A stretch of DNA of 64,000 nt, taken from the NCBI GenBank assembly GCA_964621755.1, contig CAZUPI010000006.1, positions 1-64,000 of the forward strand. The letters run 5' to 3'. Each line of letters begins with the position of its first letter. Position 1 is the first letter of the stretch. The translations under genes were made by a program, and so were the position numbers. Below the pieces are notes generated by a model. That model made no database searches. It saw only the letters and a list, made by a program, of their open reading frames with translations, and was not told where the DNA came from. The stretch comes from UMGS1696 sp964621755 (GTDB taxonomy: Bacteria; Bacillota; Clostridia; Oscillospirales; CAG-272). Positions 34,053 to 43,078 of this stretch are shown piece after piece.

Positions 34053-35474
34053 ATGGCTGAAAATTATATAGAATCAAAAATTATCGACAAGGAAGTCGGC
34101 GGGTATCTTAACTCCGCTGAACGGGTTGCCAAAATCCACCAAAAAAACGGTCGGACTGGCGTAAACGCCCCAAAATATTTCGTTCAGACGTTCGGCTGTC
34201 AGCAGAATGAAGCGGACAGCGAAAGGCTGGCGGGGCTTTGTACGATGATGGGGTATGCCAAAACAAACGTACCCGAAGAAGCGGAGCTGATACTGGTGAA
34301 CACCTGCGCGATTCGTGAGCACGCCGAAAAGAAGGCGTTGTCGATTATCGGGCAGTACAAGCATATCAAGGACGCCAATCCGAATGTAATCATCGGCGTG
34401 GGCGGGTGCATGGTCGCGCAGGAAGCCCGCGCGAACAAGCTGAAAATGAGCTATCCGTACGTCTCGTTCACATTTGACACGGGGGCGATTCACAAGGTCC
34501 CGTCTCTCGTACTGGATGCATTGGACGGCGGCGGACGTAAGTTTGTCATGAGCAGCGAGTGGAAAATTGCCGAGGGTCTGCCGATTGCACGTGAATCCAA
34601 GCACATGGCATGGCTGTCCATCATGTACGGATGCAACAATTTCTGCTCGTACTGCATTGTACCCTATGTGCGCGGACGAGAGCGCAGTCGTCGTGCAGAG
34701 GATATTCTCGAGGAAGCAAAACAGCTCATCGCAGACGGGGCGAAAGACATTACGCTGCTTGGGCAGAATGTGAACTCATACGCGGGCGGCGATGGGTGCG
34801 ACATCGCGGAACTTCTGCACCGGATTGCCGCACTTGACGGGGACTTCAAGCTGCGGTTTATGACAAGTCACCCGAAAGATGCGTCGGACAGGCTGATTGA
34901 AGCCATGGCGACAGAAGAAAAGATAGTAAAGCATTTCCACCTTCCTGTGCAGTCCGGTTCGAACGAAATCCTGCGCCGGATGAACCGCAAATACACCGCA
35001 GAGGGATATCTGGAAAAGATAGAAAAGCTGCGGCGCGCGGTACCGGATGTATCGATAACGTCGGACGTCATCGTAGGATTTCCGGGGGAGACAGAGCAGG
35101 ACTTTGAAGATACGCTCGCAATGCTGGAAGCGGTGCGGTACGACATGATATTCTCGTTCATCTATTCGCTGAGAAACGGCACGCCGGCGGCGAAAATGGA
35201 AAATCAAATCCCGCATGAGGTATCAGCGGAGCGGTTCGAGCGGCTGCTTGCGGTACAGAACCGCATCTCAGACGAGCGGAACGAGCGTTTTATCGGACGT
35301 CACATGCGCGTGCTTGCGGAGGACGTGAGCAAAAACGATGAAACGATGCTGACCGGACGCGGCGACTCGGTTCGTCCCATCCATTTTGCGGGAGAACGCG
35401 GTCTTATCGGTCAGTTTGTCAATGTAGAGATCACCGGCGCCTCAACCTTCTGTCTCGAAGCACGCATGGTTTGA
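34053..35474 (+). CDS. miaB: tRNA-2-methylthio-N6-dimethylallyladenosine synthase
   Basis: Radical-SAM methylthiotransferase that modifies adenosine 37 of tRNAs reading UNN codons. The 473 residues hold an N-terminal UPF0004 domain with its cluster cysteines (FGCQQNEADSER, VNTCAIREHAEKKA, GVGGCMVAQE), the radical-SAM CxxxCxxC in GCNNFCSYCIVPYVRGRE, and a C-terminal TRAM domain (FVNVEITGAS). A roughly 30-residue N-terminal extension precedes the first domain. The order miaB-ylbF-mutS-mutL matches many Firmicutes. A second family member, rimO, is at 48442. Confidence 0.97.
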   Translation: MAENYIESKIIDKEVGGYLNSAERVAKIHQKNGRTGVNAPKYFVQTFGCQQNEADSERLAGLCTMMGYAKTNVPEEAELILVNTCAIREHAEKKALSIIGQYKHIKDANPNVIIGVGGCMVAQEARANKLKMSYPYVSFTFDTGAIHKVPSLVLDALDGGGRKFVMSSEWKIAEGLPIARESKHMAWLSIMYGCNNFCSYCIVPYVRGRERSRRAEDILEEAKQLIADGAKDITLLGQNVNSYAGGDGCDIAELLHRIAALDGDFKLRFMTSHPKDASDRLIEAMATEEKIVKHFHLPVQSGSNEILRRMNRKYTAEGYLEKIEKLRRAVPDVSITSDVIVGFPGETEQDFEDTLAMLEAVRYDMIFSFIYSLRNGTPAAKMENQIPHEVSAERFERLLAVQNRISDERNERFIGRHMRVLAEDVSKNDETMLTGRGDSVRPIHFAGERGLIGQFVNVEITGASTFCLEARMV

Positions 35475-35524
35475 GGCAAACCTATCAATAAACAGAAAAT
35501 CATATGCCGAAAGGAATTATAGAA

Positions 35525-35935
35525 ATGGAAGAAATTCTCACCTCCGAAATGAAAGAGATTATCGCAAAGCTGGGCGAGCTGATCAAAGCGGACAGCCGCT
35601 GCCACGCCATCGAAGAAACCATTGCGGAATACGAGCGTTCGGAAGAACTGAACGGTCTAATCGCGGAATACAACGCACAGCAGAATGCACTGGCCGATGT
35701 ATTTGGCAAGGAAGAAGAGGACGAGACCCTGCGCAGCGCAATCCAAACGCGCATTGACGCGCTCTATGATCAAATCACAGAGCATCCGGTTTACGTCGCT
35801 TATGTTGACGCAAAGCAGGCGTTCGACGAGCTGACCAATGAAGTATACGGCGAGCTTCAGTTTGTCATCACAGGCCGCCGTCCCTGCTCCCATGACTGCT
35901 CCTCCTGCCACTCCGACTGCGGACATGAGCATTGA
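35525..35935 (+). CDS. ylbF: YlbF/YmcA family protein
   Basis: A 136-residue helical protein of the Com_YlbF family, which in Bacillus forms the YlbF-YmcA-YaaT complex affecting RNase Y and RNA processing. ATG 35525 has AAAGGA upstream; ATG 35504 is an in-frame alternative without a good site. The C-terminus is rich in Cys and His (PCSHDCSSCHSDCGHEH), matching the metal or Fe-S-binding tail reported for part of this family. It sits between miaB and mutS, a common location. Confidence 0.88.
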   Translation: MEEILTSEMKEIIAKLGELIKADSRCHAIEETIAEYERSEELNGLIAEYNAQQNALADVFGKEEEDETLRSAIQTRIDALYDQITEHPVYVAYVDAKQAFDELTNEVYGELQFVITGRRPCSHDCSSCHSDCGHEH

Positions 35936-35953
35936 TTAATTTGGCGGAAGTTC

Positions 35954-35989
35954 TTGGGGAAAACTTTTTTGAAAAAAAGTTTTCCCCAA
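35954..35989. terminator. Perfect palindrome between ylbF and mutS
   Basis: Arms 35954-35970 and 35973-35989 (TTGGGGAAAACTTTTTT and its complement). The flank CCCCTTTCAAAAAACTTTATACTAA is the inverse of the flank beside the copy at 6243-6280, marking both as copies of one repeated element. It probably also ends transcription after ylbF. Confidence 0.75.
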
Positions 35990-36028
35990 ACCCCTTTCAA
36001 AAAACTTTATACTAAATAGAGGTACGTT

Positions 36029-38620
36029 ATGACTCCAATGATGGAGCAGTATTTTGAAATCAAGAATCAGTATAAGGATTATATTCTTTTTTACAGGCTC
36101 GGGGACTTTTATGAAATGTTCTTCGAGGACGCCCAGCTTGTTTCCGCTGAGCTTGAACTTACTTTAACCGGTCGTGACTGCGGAGAGAATGAACGCGCGC
36201 CAATGTGCGGAATTCCGTACCACTCGTGTGAGCCATATATCGGTAAGCTCATCGAAAAAGGATATAAGGTCGCGATTTGTGAGCAAACCGAAGACCCAAA
36301 AGCTGCAAAAAATATTGTGCGGCGCGAAGTCATCCGCGTGATTACGCCCGGAACACTCATCGAGACAGACCTGCTCAACGAAAAAGCGAACAACTATCTC
36401 GCTACGCTGTATTACGACGGGGATTCGGTCGGACTGTGCTTTGCGGACATTTCCACCGCTTATGTGGCTGCGACCTCGTTCCGGGACGGCACATCCGAGG
36501 ATGCCGTGGTAAACGAGCTGGCAACGTATATTCCGCGGGAAATCCTTGTGAATACCTCTGTAAAGTCCCTGCCGCAAGTGGAGGACTTTATCAAAAACCG
36601 CACCGAAGCGCTTCTGACCGACGGTGCGTCGAATTTCTTTGAAACAGACGAGGCAGCAGAGCGCGCGGAAAAGCAATTCGGCGCAGAACAAACCGCCGGC
36701 AAACCGCGTGCGGCGCTCATCGCGACGGGTGCGGCCCTTAAATACATCGCCGTGACGCAAATGAACGACATTTCCTACCTCAAAGACCTGCATTATTACG
36801 AGTCCTCTCAGTTTCTGGAAATGGACACCTCCACACGGCGGAGTCTGGAGCTTTGCGAAACCATGAACTCCGGTGAGAAAAAAGGGTCGCTGCTGTGGGT
36901 CCTCGACAAAACGGAAACGTCAATGGGCGCGCGGATGCTTCGTCAGATGATTGAGCATCCGCTTACCAACGCTTCACAGATTTACATGCGTCAGCAGGCG
37001 GTCGGGGAATTGTGCGACAACTTCATGCTGCGGGAGGAGCTGCGCAATAAGCTGTCGTCTGTGCTTGACCTCGAACGGCTGATCACAAAAGTCTCCTACG
37101 GTACGGCAGGTGGGCGTGACCTGCGGGCAATTGCGCAGACCGCGGCAGTGATTCCCGAGGTAAAATCGATGCTCGCCGACATCAAAAGCGGCGCGCTGGA
37201 GGAAATTTACCGTACGCTTGACCCGCTGGAGGATGTCTACAGCATGATCGACAAGGCGATTGAGGAAAATCCTCCGTTTATCATTCGTGACGGCGGTATC
37301 ATCCGCGACGGTTATAACGAGGATGTCGACGAGCTGCGGTATATCATGAAAAACGGCAAAGAATGGATTCACGACGCCGAAACCGCGGAGCGTGAGAAAA
37401 CAGGAATCAAGAATCTGAAAATCGGCTACAACCGTGTATTCGGTTATTATATAGAAGCGCCGCGTTCTGCCGCGGACAGTGTGCCGGACAATTACGTCCG
37501 CAAACAGACCTTATCCGATAAAGAGCGCTACATCACCGACGAGCTGAAGAACATGGAAGCTACCATTCTCGGTGCAGAAGACAAGGTCAAAGCCCTCGAA
37601 TACGATATTTTTGTTGAAATACGGAACGCGGTGGACAACGAATCCCTGCGAATACGGCAGAGCGCCCAGGCGTTAGCGCAGCTCGATGTGTTCGTATCGC
37701 TCGCCGAATGCGCCGCCCAAAACGCATACGTCTGCCCCACAGTTGACGGAAGCAGCGTAATTGATATCAAAAACGGCCGTCATCCTGTGGTCGAGCGGTT
37801 TGTGCGCGACTCGTATTTCGTACCAAACGATACATATCTCGACACAAACGACAACTGCCTGATGCTTATTACCGGTCCGAATATGGCGGGAAAATCGACA
37901 TACATGCGTCAGACCGCGCTGATTATTCTAATGGCGCAGATTGGCTCGTTTGTTCCGGCATCCTCCGCAAGGATCGGCATTGTGGACAAGCTGTTCACCC
38001 GCGTCGGTGCGTCCGATGATTTGGCGTCCGGCACGTCGACGTTCATGCTGGAAATGAAGGAAGTGGCGTATATCCTGAACAACGCAACGTCGCGCAGCTT
38101 TATCATTTACGACGAAATCGGGCGCGGCACGTCCACTTACGACGGGATGAGCATCGCCCGCGCGGTTGCGGAATACACGGTCGGGCGGAAAATCGGTGCG
38201 AAAACGATGTTCGCCACGCACTATCATGAACTGACGTCACTGGAATCCGAGCTGCACGGCGTCGTGAACTACAACATCGCGGCAAAAAAACGCGGTGAGG
38301 ACGTCACGTTCCTGCGGAAAATCGTCCCCGGACCGACCGACGACAGCTACGGCATCGAGGTCGCTCGTCTGGCGGGCGTCCCGGGTGAAGTGACCAAACG
38401 GGCGCGGGAAATCCTGAAAATGTTGGAATCCGGCGGAGACGACATAAAAAAAGGCAAAAAAACGAAAAAAGCGGAGGAACAATCCTCTATTTCGATGAAC
38501 CTCAGCTTTGCCGACGCCGCAGCGGATGAAATCAAGGAAAAGCTCAAAAACACCGATGTGAACACCCTGACCCCAATAGAAGCCCTGAATCTGATTTTCG
38601 AATGGAAAAAAATGCTGTAG
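36029..38620 (+). CDS. mutS: DNA mismatch repair protein MutS
   Basis: Recognises mismatches and small loops and recruits MutL. The 863 residues begin with the mismatch-reading domain (FYRLGDFYEMF contains the Phe-x-Glu wedge). Walker A GPNMAGKST is near residue 615, Walker B with signature FIIYDEIGRGTSTYDG near 692, and the ATHYHELT block follows. The C-terminus has a lysine-rich linker (KKGKKTKKAEEQS) and the usual short tetramer-type helix. mutL starts nine bases after the stop. Full length and apparently intact. Confidence 0.98.
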   Translation: MTPMMEQYFEIKNQYKDYILFYRLGDFYEMFFEDAQLVSAELELTLTGRDCGENERAPMCGIPYHSCEPYIGKLIEKGYKVAICEQTEDPKAAKNIVRREVIRVITPGTLIETDLLNEKANNYLATLYYDGDSVGLCFADISTAYVAATSFRDGTSEDAVVNELATYIPREILVNTSVKSLPQVEDFIKNRTEALLTDGASNFFETDEAAERAEKQFGAEQTAGKPRAALIATGAALKYIAVTQMNDISYLKDLHYYESSQFLEMDTSTRRSLELCETMNSGEKKGSLLWVLDKTETSMGARMLRQMIEHPLTNASQIYMRQQAVGELCDNFMLREELRNKLSSVLDLERLITKVSYGTAGGRDLRAIAQTAAVIPEVKSMLADIKSGALEEIYRTLDPLEDVYSMIDKAIEENPPFIIRDGGIIRDGYNEDVDELRYIMKNGKEWIHDAETAEREKTGIKNLKIGYNRVFGYYIEAPRSAADSVPDNYVRKQTLSDKERYITDELKNMEATILGAEDKVKALEYDIFVEIRNAVDNESLRIRQSAQALAQLDVFVSLAECAAQNAYVCPTVDGSSVIDIKNGRHPVVERFVRDSYFVPNDTYLDTNDNCLMLITGPNMAGKSTYMRQTALIILMAQIGSFVPASSARIGIVDKLFTRVGASDDLASGTSTFMLEMKEVAYILNNATSRSFIIYDEIGRGTSTYDGMSIARAVAEYTVGRKIGAKTMFATHYHELTSLESELHGVVNYNIAAKKRGEDVTFLRKIVPGPTDDSYGIEVARLAGVPGEVTKRAREILKMLESGGDDIKKGKKTKKAEEQSSISMNLSFADAAADEIKEKLKNTDVNTLTPIEALNLIFEWKKML

Positions 38621-38628
38621 GATTTTCA

Positions 38629-40599
38629 ATGGGAAAGATAAATATACTTGGATTTGACGTTGCCAACCTGATTGCGGCGGGCGAAGTCGTAGACCGGCCC
38701 TCCTCCGTTGTGAAGGAATTATTAGAAAATGCGCTCGACGCAGGAAGCACCGTCATTACAATTGAGATTCAGCGCGGCGGCGTGACTTTTATCCGGGTAG
38801 CTGACAACGGCTGCGGGATGGATACGGACGATTTGCCGACCTCTATCCTGCGTCACGCCACAAGCAAAATCAAAACTGCCGACGACCTTACCGATATTAC
38901 AACCCTCGGATTCCGTGGGGAAGCTCTTGCCGCTATTGCATCGGTATCAAAGCTGCGGATTTTTTCGAAAGTCCGCGAAAATCCCTTCGGCGCGCTGCTT
39001 GAATCCAACGGCGGCGAAATCGTAAGCCTCACCGAAACCGGGTGCGCCGACGGCACCACCATCATTGTCGAGGATCTGTTCTTCAACGTCCCGGCAAGGC
39101 GGAAATTTCTAAAAAAAGACTCCACAGAAGCCATCGCGGTAAGCGCAGTCGTCGAAAAAATCGCGCTGTCCCGACCGGATGTTTCCATCAAATACATAAG
39201 CGACGGCGAAATCAAGTTCATGACCGCCGGAAACGGGGCCTTGTCAGACACAATCTGGGCGTTATTCGGGCGGGAGACTGCCAAACGGTTCCTGAAAGTC
39301 GACCGGGAGGAGAACGGGATTCACGTGACCGGATACGTTTCCGAACCGGATATGTGCCGTTCCAACCGAAACATGCAGAATTTCTTTATTAACGGCCGTT
39401 TCGTCAAAAGCAAGACTGCGTCCGCCGCGCTGGAGCAGGCGTATACTTCCAAAATCCCGGTAGACAAGTTTCCGTCGTGCGTACTAAACATCGAGCTGAA
39501 TCCGGCGGCGGTCGACGTGAATGTGCATCCGGCGAAGCTCGAGGTAAAGTTTGCAAACGAAAAACTGATTTTCGACGCGGTTTATTATGCCGCTCTGTCC
39601 GCACTGGAAGCTGAGGCAAATCGTCCCGAATTGCAGGTCGGGAGACCCTTGGGCGGCACTGCGTCCCCACAGACGGCTCAGCAAAAGCCGCGGGTCTCCG
39701 GCATGACCGCAAAAGAACTGCAAAACGCCTTTGTGCCGCTGGATAAGAAAAAGCTGAACCTCGGCTCGCGGCAAATCGGATTCGACAACGTGCAAAAAAC
39801 GGTTTCACAGGCCGCGTCCGCCGTACAGAAGGAGCCGCCGCGTCCGAAAACGGAGGACGGCGCTGACGTATCGTATCTTGAAATGATGCGTATGCACCGC
39901 GAAGCCATCGACAAGGCAAACGAGAGCATACCCGCGCCGGTCAAACTGCCGATACCGGAAACCGCATCGGAAATCTCCCCCGACGAGATTCCGGAATACA
40001 TCATCCTTGGAGAAGCGTACAACTGCTACGTTATCGTGCAGCTTGAAGACAGGCTTCTCATGATTGACAAGCACGCGGCGCACGAACGCATCCTCTTCGA
40101 CGAGCTGTGCCGCAAAATGAAGCGTGCGGAGAAAAACGGTCAGCTGCTGCTCGCACCGTATGAGATAACCCTCTCCAACGCGGAAGCAAACGCACTGTCC
40201 GAGTACGAGGACAAAATCCAAGCGATGGGTTTTGCCTATACAATAACGCAGCAAAGCGCGGCGTCGCAGAAGGCCTCCATCACACAAATTCCGGGAGAGC
40301 TGTCCATCGATGAGGCGGCGGTCCTGTTCACCACGCTGGTCTCGCGGCTGTCAGACATCACAGCGAGCGTAGAATCCGCGTCGGCAGAATTTTTTGAATC
40401 CAGACTGTGGCAGGCGTCGTGCAAAGCGGCCATCAAAGGCGGCAGAATCTACGATATGGCGCACATCAAATGGATATGCGACCGCTTGCTCGTCAAGCCG
40501 AACGGCACAAAATCCGTCATCCGTACCTGCCCGCACGGCCGCCCTGTGGCTTTCGAAATCAAAAAATCCTCCATCGAACGCCAGTTCGGGAGGAGTTAA
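38629..40599 (+). CDS. mutL: DNA mismatch repair protein MutL
   Basis: GHKL ATPase and nicking endonuclease of mismatch repair. ATG 38629, preceded by AGGA, gives MGKINILGFDVANLIAAGEV, the normal MutL start; an in-frame ATG at 38602 lies inside mutS. The N-terminal ATPase motifs are ELLENALDAGS, DNGCGMD and GFRGEALAAI. The C-terminal endonuclease site reads DKHAAHERILFDE where the family consensus is DQHAxxExxxxE: the last acid is Asp, with Glu next to it. The zinc-site motifs (ASCKAAIKGG, TCPHGRP) are intact. The linker is long and proline/glutamine-rich. Confidence 0.97.
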   Translation: MGKINILGFDVANLIAAGEVVDRPSSVVKELLENALDAGSTVITIEIQRGGVTFIRVADNGCGMDTDDLPTSILRHATSKIKTADDLTDITTLGFRGEALAAIASVSKLRIFSKVRENPFGALLESNGGEIVSLTETGCADGTTIIVEDLFFNVPARRKFLKKDSTEAIAVSAVVEKIALSRPDVSIKYISDGEIKFMTAGNGALSDTIWALFGRETAKRFLKVDREENGIHVTGYVSEPDMCRSNRNMQNFFINGRFVKSKTASAALEQAYTSKIPVDKFPSCVLNIELNPAAVDVNVHPAKLEVKFANEKLIFDAVYYAALSALEAEANRPELQVGRPLGGTASPQTAQQKPRVSGMTAKELQNAFVPLDKKKLNLGSRQIGFDNVQKTVSQAASAVQKEPPRPKTEDGADVSYLEMMRMHREAIDKANESIPAPVKLPIPETASEISPDEIPEYIILGEAYNCYVIVQLEDRLLMIDKHAAHERILFDELCRKMKRAEKNGQLLLAPYEITLSNAEANALSEYEDKIQAMGFAYTITQQSAASQKASITQIPGELSIDEAAVLFTTLVSRLSDITASVESASAEFFESRLWQASCKAAIKGGRIYDMAHIKWICDRLLVKPNGTKSVIRTCPHGRPVAFEIKKSSIERQFGRS

Positions 40600-40677
40600 T
40601 GTTCAAAAAATTTTAATCTAATTTAGAAAGATAGCGTTTGGTGCAAAATTACAGTATGCCAGCTTAGGAGAATCAAA

Positions 40678-41820
40678 ATGTTTATGCTTATAAAAACTGA
40701 TGAGCGCAGTTGTGCGCGGCGCGGGAGGCTGATTACACCGCATGGTGAAATCGAAACGCCCGTGTTTATGAATGTGGCGACCTGCGCCGCGATTAAAGGC
40801 GGGCTTTCCGCCTTCGACCTGATGGACTTGGGCTGCCAGGTTATGCTTTCAAATACGTATCATCTGCACATCCGTCCGGGCGACAGACTTGTGCATGACC
40901 TCGGAGGACTGCAAAAGTTCACCGGCTGGGATAAGCCCACGCTGACCGACAGCGGCGGATTTCAGGTGTTCTCCCTCGCGAGCCTGCGCAAAATTAAAGA
41001 AGAAGGCGTGTATTTTGCGTCTCATATCGACGGCAAGCGGATTTTCATGGGACCTGAGGATAGCATGAGAATTCAGTCCAACCTAGGCTCCACCATCGCA
41101 ATGGCGTTCGACGAATGCATTGAAAATCCAGCTGAGTATAACTATGTACGCAACTCCTGCGACCGCACCGCGCGCTGGCTCCGCCGCTGCAAGGAGGAGC
41201 TGTACCGTCTGTCGCAGCTTGAGGAGACCATCAACCCCGGTCAGCTTCTGTTTGGCATCAACCAAGGAAGCACCTATGCCGATTTGCGTATCCGCCATAT
41301 GGAGCAGATTCGCGAGCTGGATACCCCCGGCTACGCCATCGGCGGTCTTGCAGTCGGTGAGGAAACCGAAGAAATGTACCGCATTATCGAAACCGTGGAG
41401 CCGTATATGCCCAAGGACAAGCCGCGGTACTTGATGGGCGTCGGCACGCCGGTCAACATTGTGGAAGGCGTACACCGCGGCATTGACTTTTTCGACTGCG
41501 TAATGCCCTCGAGAAATGCGCGTCACGGCAACCTGTTTACGTGGAACGGCAAGATGAACCTGCTCAACGAAAAGTACCTGAACGACCCGCGTCCGATTGA
41601 CGAAAACTGCGGCTGTCCGGCATGTCGTCATCACTCCCGTGCGTACATCCGTCACCTCATCAAGGCAAAAGAAGCGCTGGGAATGCGGCTGGCGGTTATG
41701 CACAACCTGTACTTTTACAACGACTTGACAAGAAAAATTCGCGAAGCGCTGGACGGCGGGTACTACGAGAGCTTTTACCAGAAGTACCGCATCGTACTGG
41801 GAGAGAGAAATCCGGATTAA
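40678..41820 (+). CDS. tgt: Queuine (preQ1) tRNA-ribosyltransferase
   Basis: Exchanges guanine-34 for preQ1 in tRNAs with GUN anticodons. The 380 residues contain the catalytic aspartates in LTDSGGFQVFSL and GVHRGIDFFDCVMPSR, the base-recognition segment GGLAVGEETEEMY, and the zinc site CGCPACRHHSRAYIRHL with the later histidine. The usual neighbours queA and yajC are absent; instead it heads a run of lipoate genes starting 21 bases downstream. Confidence 0.97.
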   Translation: MFMLIKTDERSCARRGRLITPHGEIETPVFMNVATCAAIKGGLSAFDLMDLGCQVMLSNTYHLHIRPGDRLVHDLGGLQKFTGWDKPTLTDSGGFQVFSLASLRKIKEEGVYFASHIDGKRIFMGPEDSMRIQSNLGSTIAMAFDECIENPAEYNYVRNSCDRTARWLRRCKEELYRLSQLEETINPGQLLFGINQGSTYADLRIRHMEQIRELDTPGYAIGGLAVGEETEEMYRIIETVEPYMPKDKPRYLMGVGTPVNIVEGVHRGIDFFDCVMPSRNARHGNLFTWNGKMNLLNEKYLNDPRPIDENCGCPACRHHSRAYIRHLIKAKEALGMRLAVMHNLYFYNDLTRKIREALDGGYYESFYQKYRIVLGERNPD

Positions 41821-41841
41821 GGGATTTTTGCTTAATAAATC

Positions 41842-42744
41842 ATGATTTATCTTGAAAATAACGTCATCGACGCCGCCTATTCCCTCGCGGTCGAGGAATT
41901 TATGCTCAATTACCGCACGTCCGGCGAATACCTCATGCTCTGGAGAAGCGCGCCGACCGTGGTCATCGGAAAATTCCAGAATGCGTACGGAGAAGTGTCG
42001 ACGGCGGAGACCGCGCGTCGCGGAATCGCCCTCGTCAGACGAAACAGCGGCGGCGGTACGGTTTATCACGATACGGGAAACCTCAACTTCACCATGTTCG
42101 CAGACCGCGGTGACAGCGCGCCCGATTACGAACGCTTTCTCACTCCCGTCGTGGCCGCGCTGCGTGAGCTTGGCGTTCCGGCAAGGATAGGGGATTCCTT
42201 CGACATTACGGTGGATGGGAAAAAAGTCAGCGGGAACGCACAGTCGGTGGTAAAAAACCGCGTCATGCACCACGGGACCCTGCTGTTTGACTCCGATTTG
42301 ACCGTACTTCATGAAGTCACCGGACACGCAAGCGAGTCGGTAAAATCAAAGGCGATTCGAAGCAATCCGTCCCCTGTATGCAATATCCGCCCGTTTTTGG
42401 TGCGCGATATGGAGATTGCGGAGTTTACGGAGTTCTTGAAAACCGCGCTGTGCGGCAAAGCTCCGGAAGTCCTGCGATTGAGTGAGGAGGAAATTATCGA
42501 AATCACACGCTTAGCTGACGAAAAATACCGCGCATGGGATTGGAATTATGGAAAATCGCCCGCCTTTACGAAGGATTGCGGCGCGTTTTCCGTAGACGTA
42601 AAATCCGGCGTGATTCTCGCGGTTCACGGAGATGACGCGTTGGCGGAAGCGTTGGTTGGTGCGCGGATGCACCCCGAAGAGGTGCGGTCCCGTCTGGATG
42701 GAAGAGATGCGCATAAGGAAGAGATTGTCAATATTTTATTTTAA
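41842..42744 (+). CDS. lplA: Lipoate-protein ligase A family protein (short form)
   Basis: A 300-residue BPL/LplA-fold enzyme. The lipoyl-AMP pocket motif RRNSGGGTVYHDTGNLNF and the lysine loop KKVSGNAQ are intact, and a shortened C-terminal accessory domain follows (AFSVDVKSGVILAVHGDD). It could be an ATP-dependent ligase for free lipoate or octanoate, or an octanoyl/lipoyl transferase of LipM or LipL type; sequence alone does not decide. It is the first of two LplA paralogues flanking a lipoyl-domain gene and lipA, and probably shares a transcript with tgt. Confidence 0.9.
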   Translation: MIYLENNVIDAAYSLAVEEFMLNYRTSGEYLMLWRSAPTVVIGKFQNAYGEVSTAETARRGIALVRRNSGGGTVYHDTGNLNFTMFADRGDSAPDYERFLTPVVAALRELGVPARIGDSFDITVDGKKVSGNAQSVVKNRVMHHGTLLFDSDLTVLHEVTGHASESVKSKAIRSNPSPVCNIRPFLVRDMEIAEFTEFLKTALCGKAPEVLRLSEEEIIEITRLADEKYRAWDWNYGKSPAFTKDCGAFSVDVKSGVILAVHGDDALAEALVGARMHPEEVRSRLDGRDAHKEEIVNILF

Positions 42745-42821
42745 ATTCAAGCCATTCCAGCGTACCTGTTTTCTTACGCATATTTTTAATACAATATTTT
42801 TATCAGGGAAAGGTCATATGT

Positions 42822-43064
42822 ATGAAAATCGAAATTAAAATGCCCGCTCTCCGTCCGGAGATGAAAAGCGGTGTACTGTGTCAGTGGAACGTCAGCGAAG
42901 GGGATACCATTAAGTCCGGCGAGGTTCTGTTTGAAGTAGAGACAGACAAAGTCGTAAGCGAGGTTGAGGCGGCGGCGGATATGAAAATCGTCGAGCTGAA
43001 AGCAGAGGATGGCGATGAGGTAGCCTGCGGCACGGTGATTGCAGTCGCTGAGGTGGACGAATAA
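42822..43064 (+). CDS. Stand-alone lipoyl-domain carrier protein
   Basis: Only 80 residues, the whole being one E2-type lipoyl domain: MPALRPEMKSGVLCQWNVSE, GDTIKSGEVLFEVETDKV, with the attachment lysine K43 in the ETDKV hairpin, then the second half of the barrel ending in AVAEVDE. No linker, E1/E3-binding or acyltransferase domain follows; the stop is clean and lipA starts 14 bases later. In known systems this domain is part of a 2-oxoacid dehydrogenase E2, or the related GcvH works alone in glycine cleavage. A free domain next to its own lipoylation genes implies a dedicated carrier. AAAGG precedes the start region. Confidence 0.92.
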   Translation: MKIEIKMPALRPEMKSGVLCQWNVSEGDTIKSGEVLFEVETDKVVSEVEAAADMKIVELKAEDGDEVACGTVIAVAEVDE

Positions 43065-43078
43065 AGATAAAATCAAAG

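Noticed and set aside
41083..42327. A 414-codon open frame on the - strand opposite tgt and lplA
   Set aside because: It runs antisense across the ends of two well-identified genes and its translation matches nothing recognisable.
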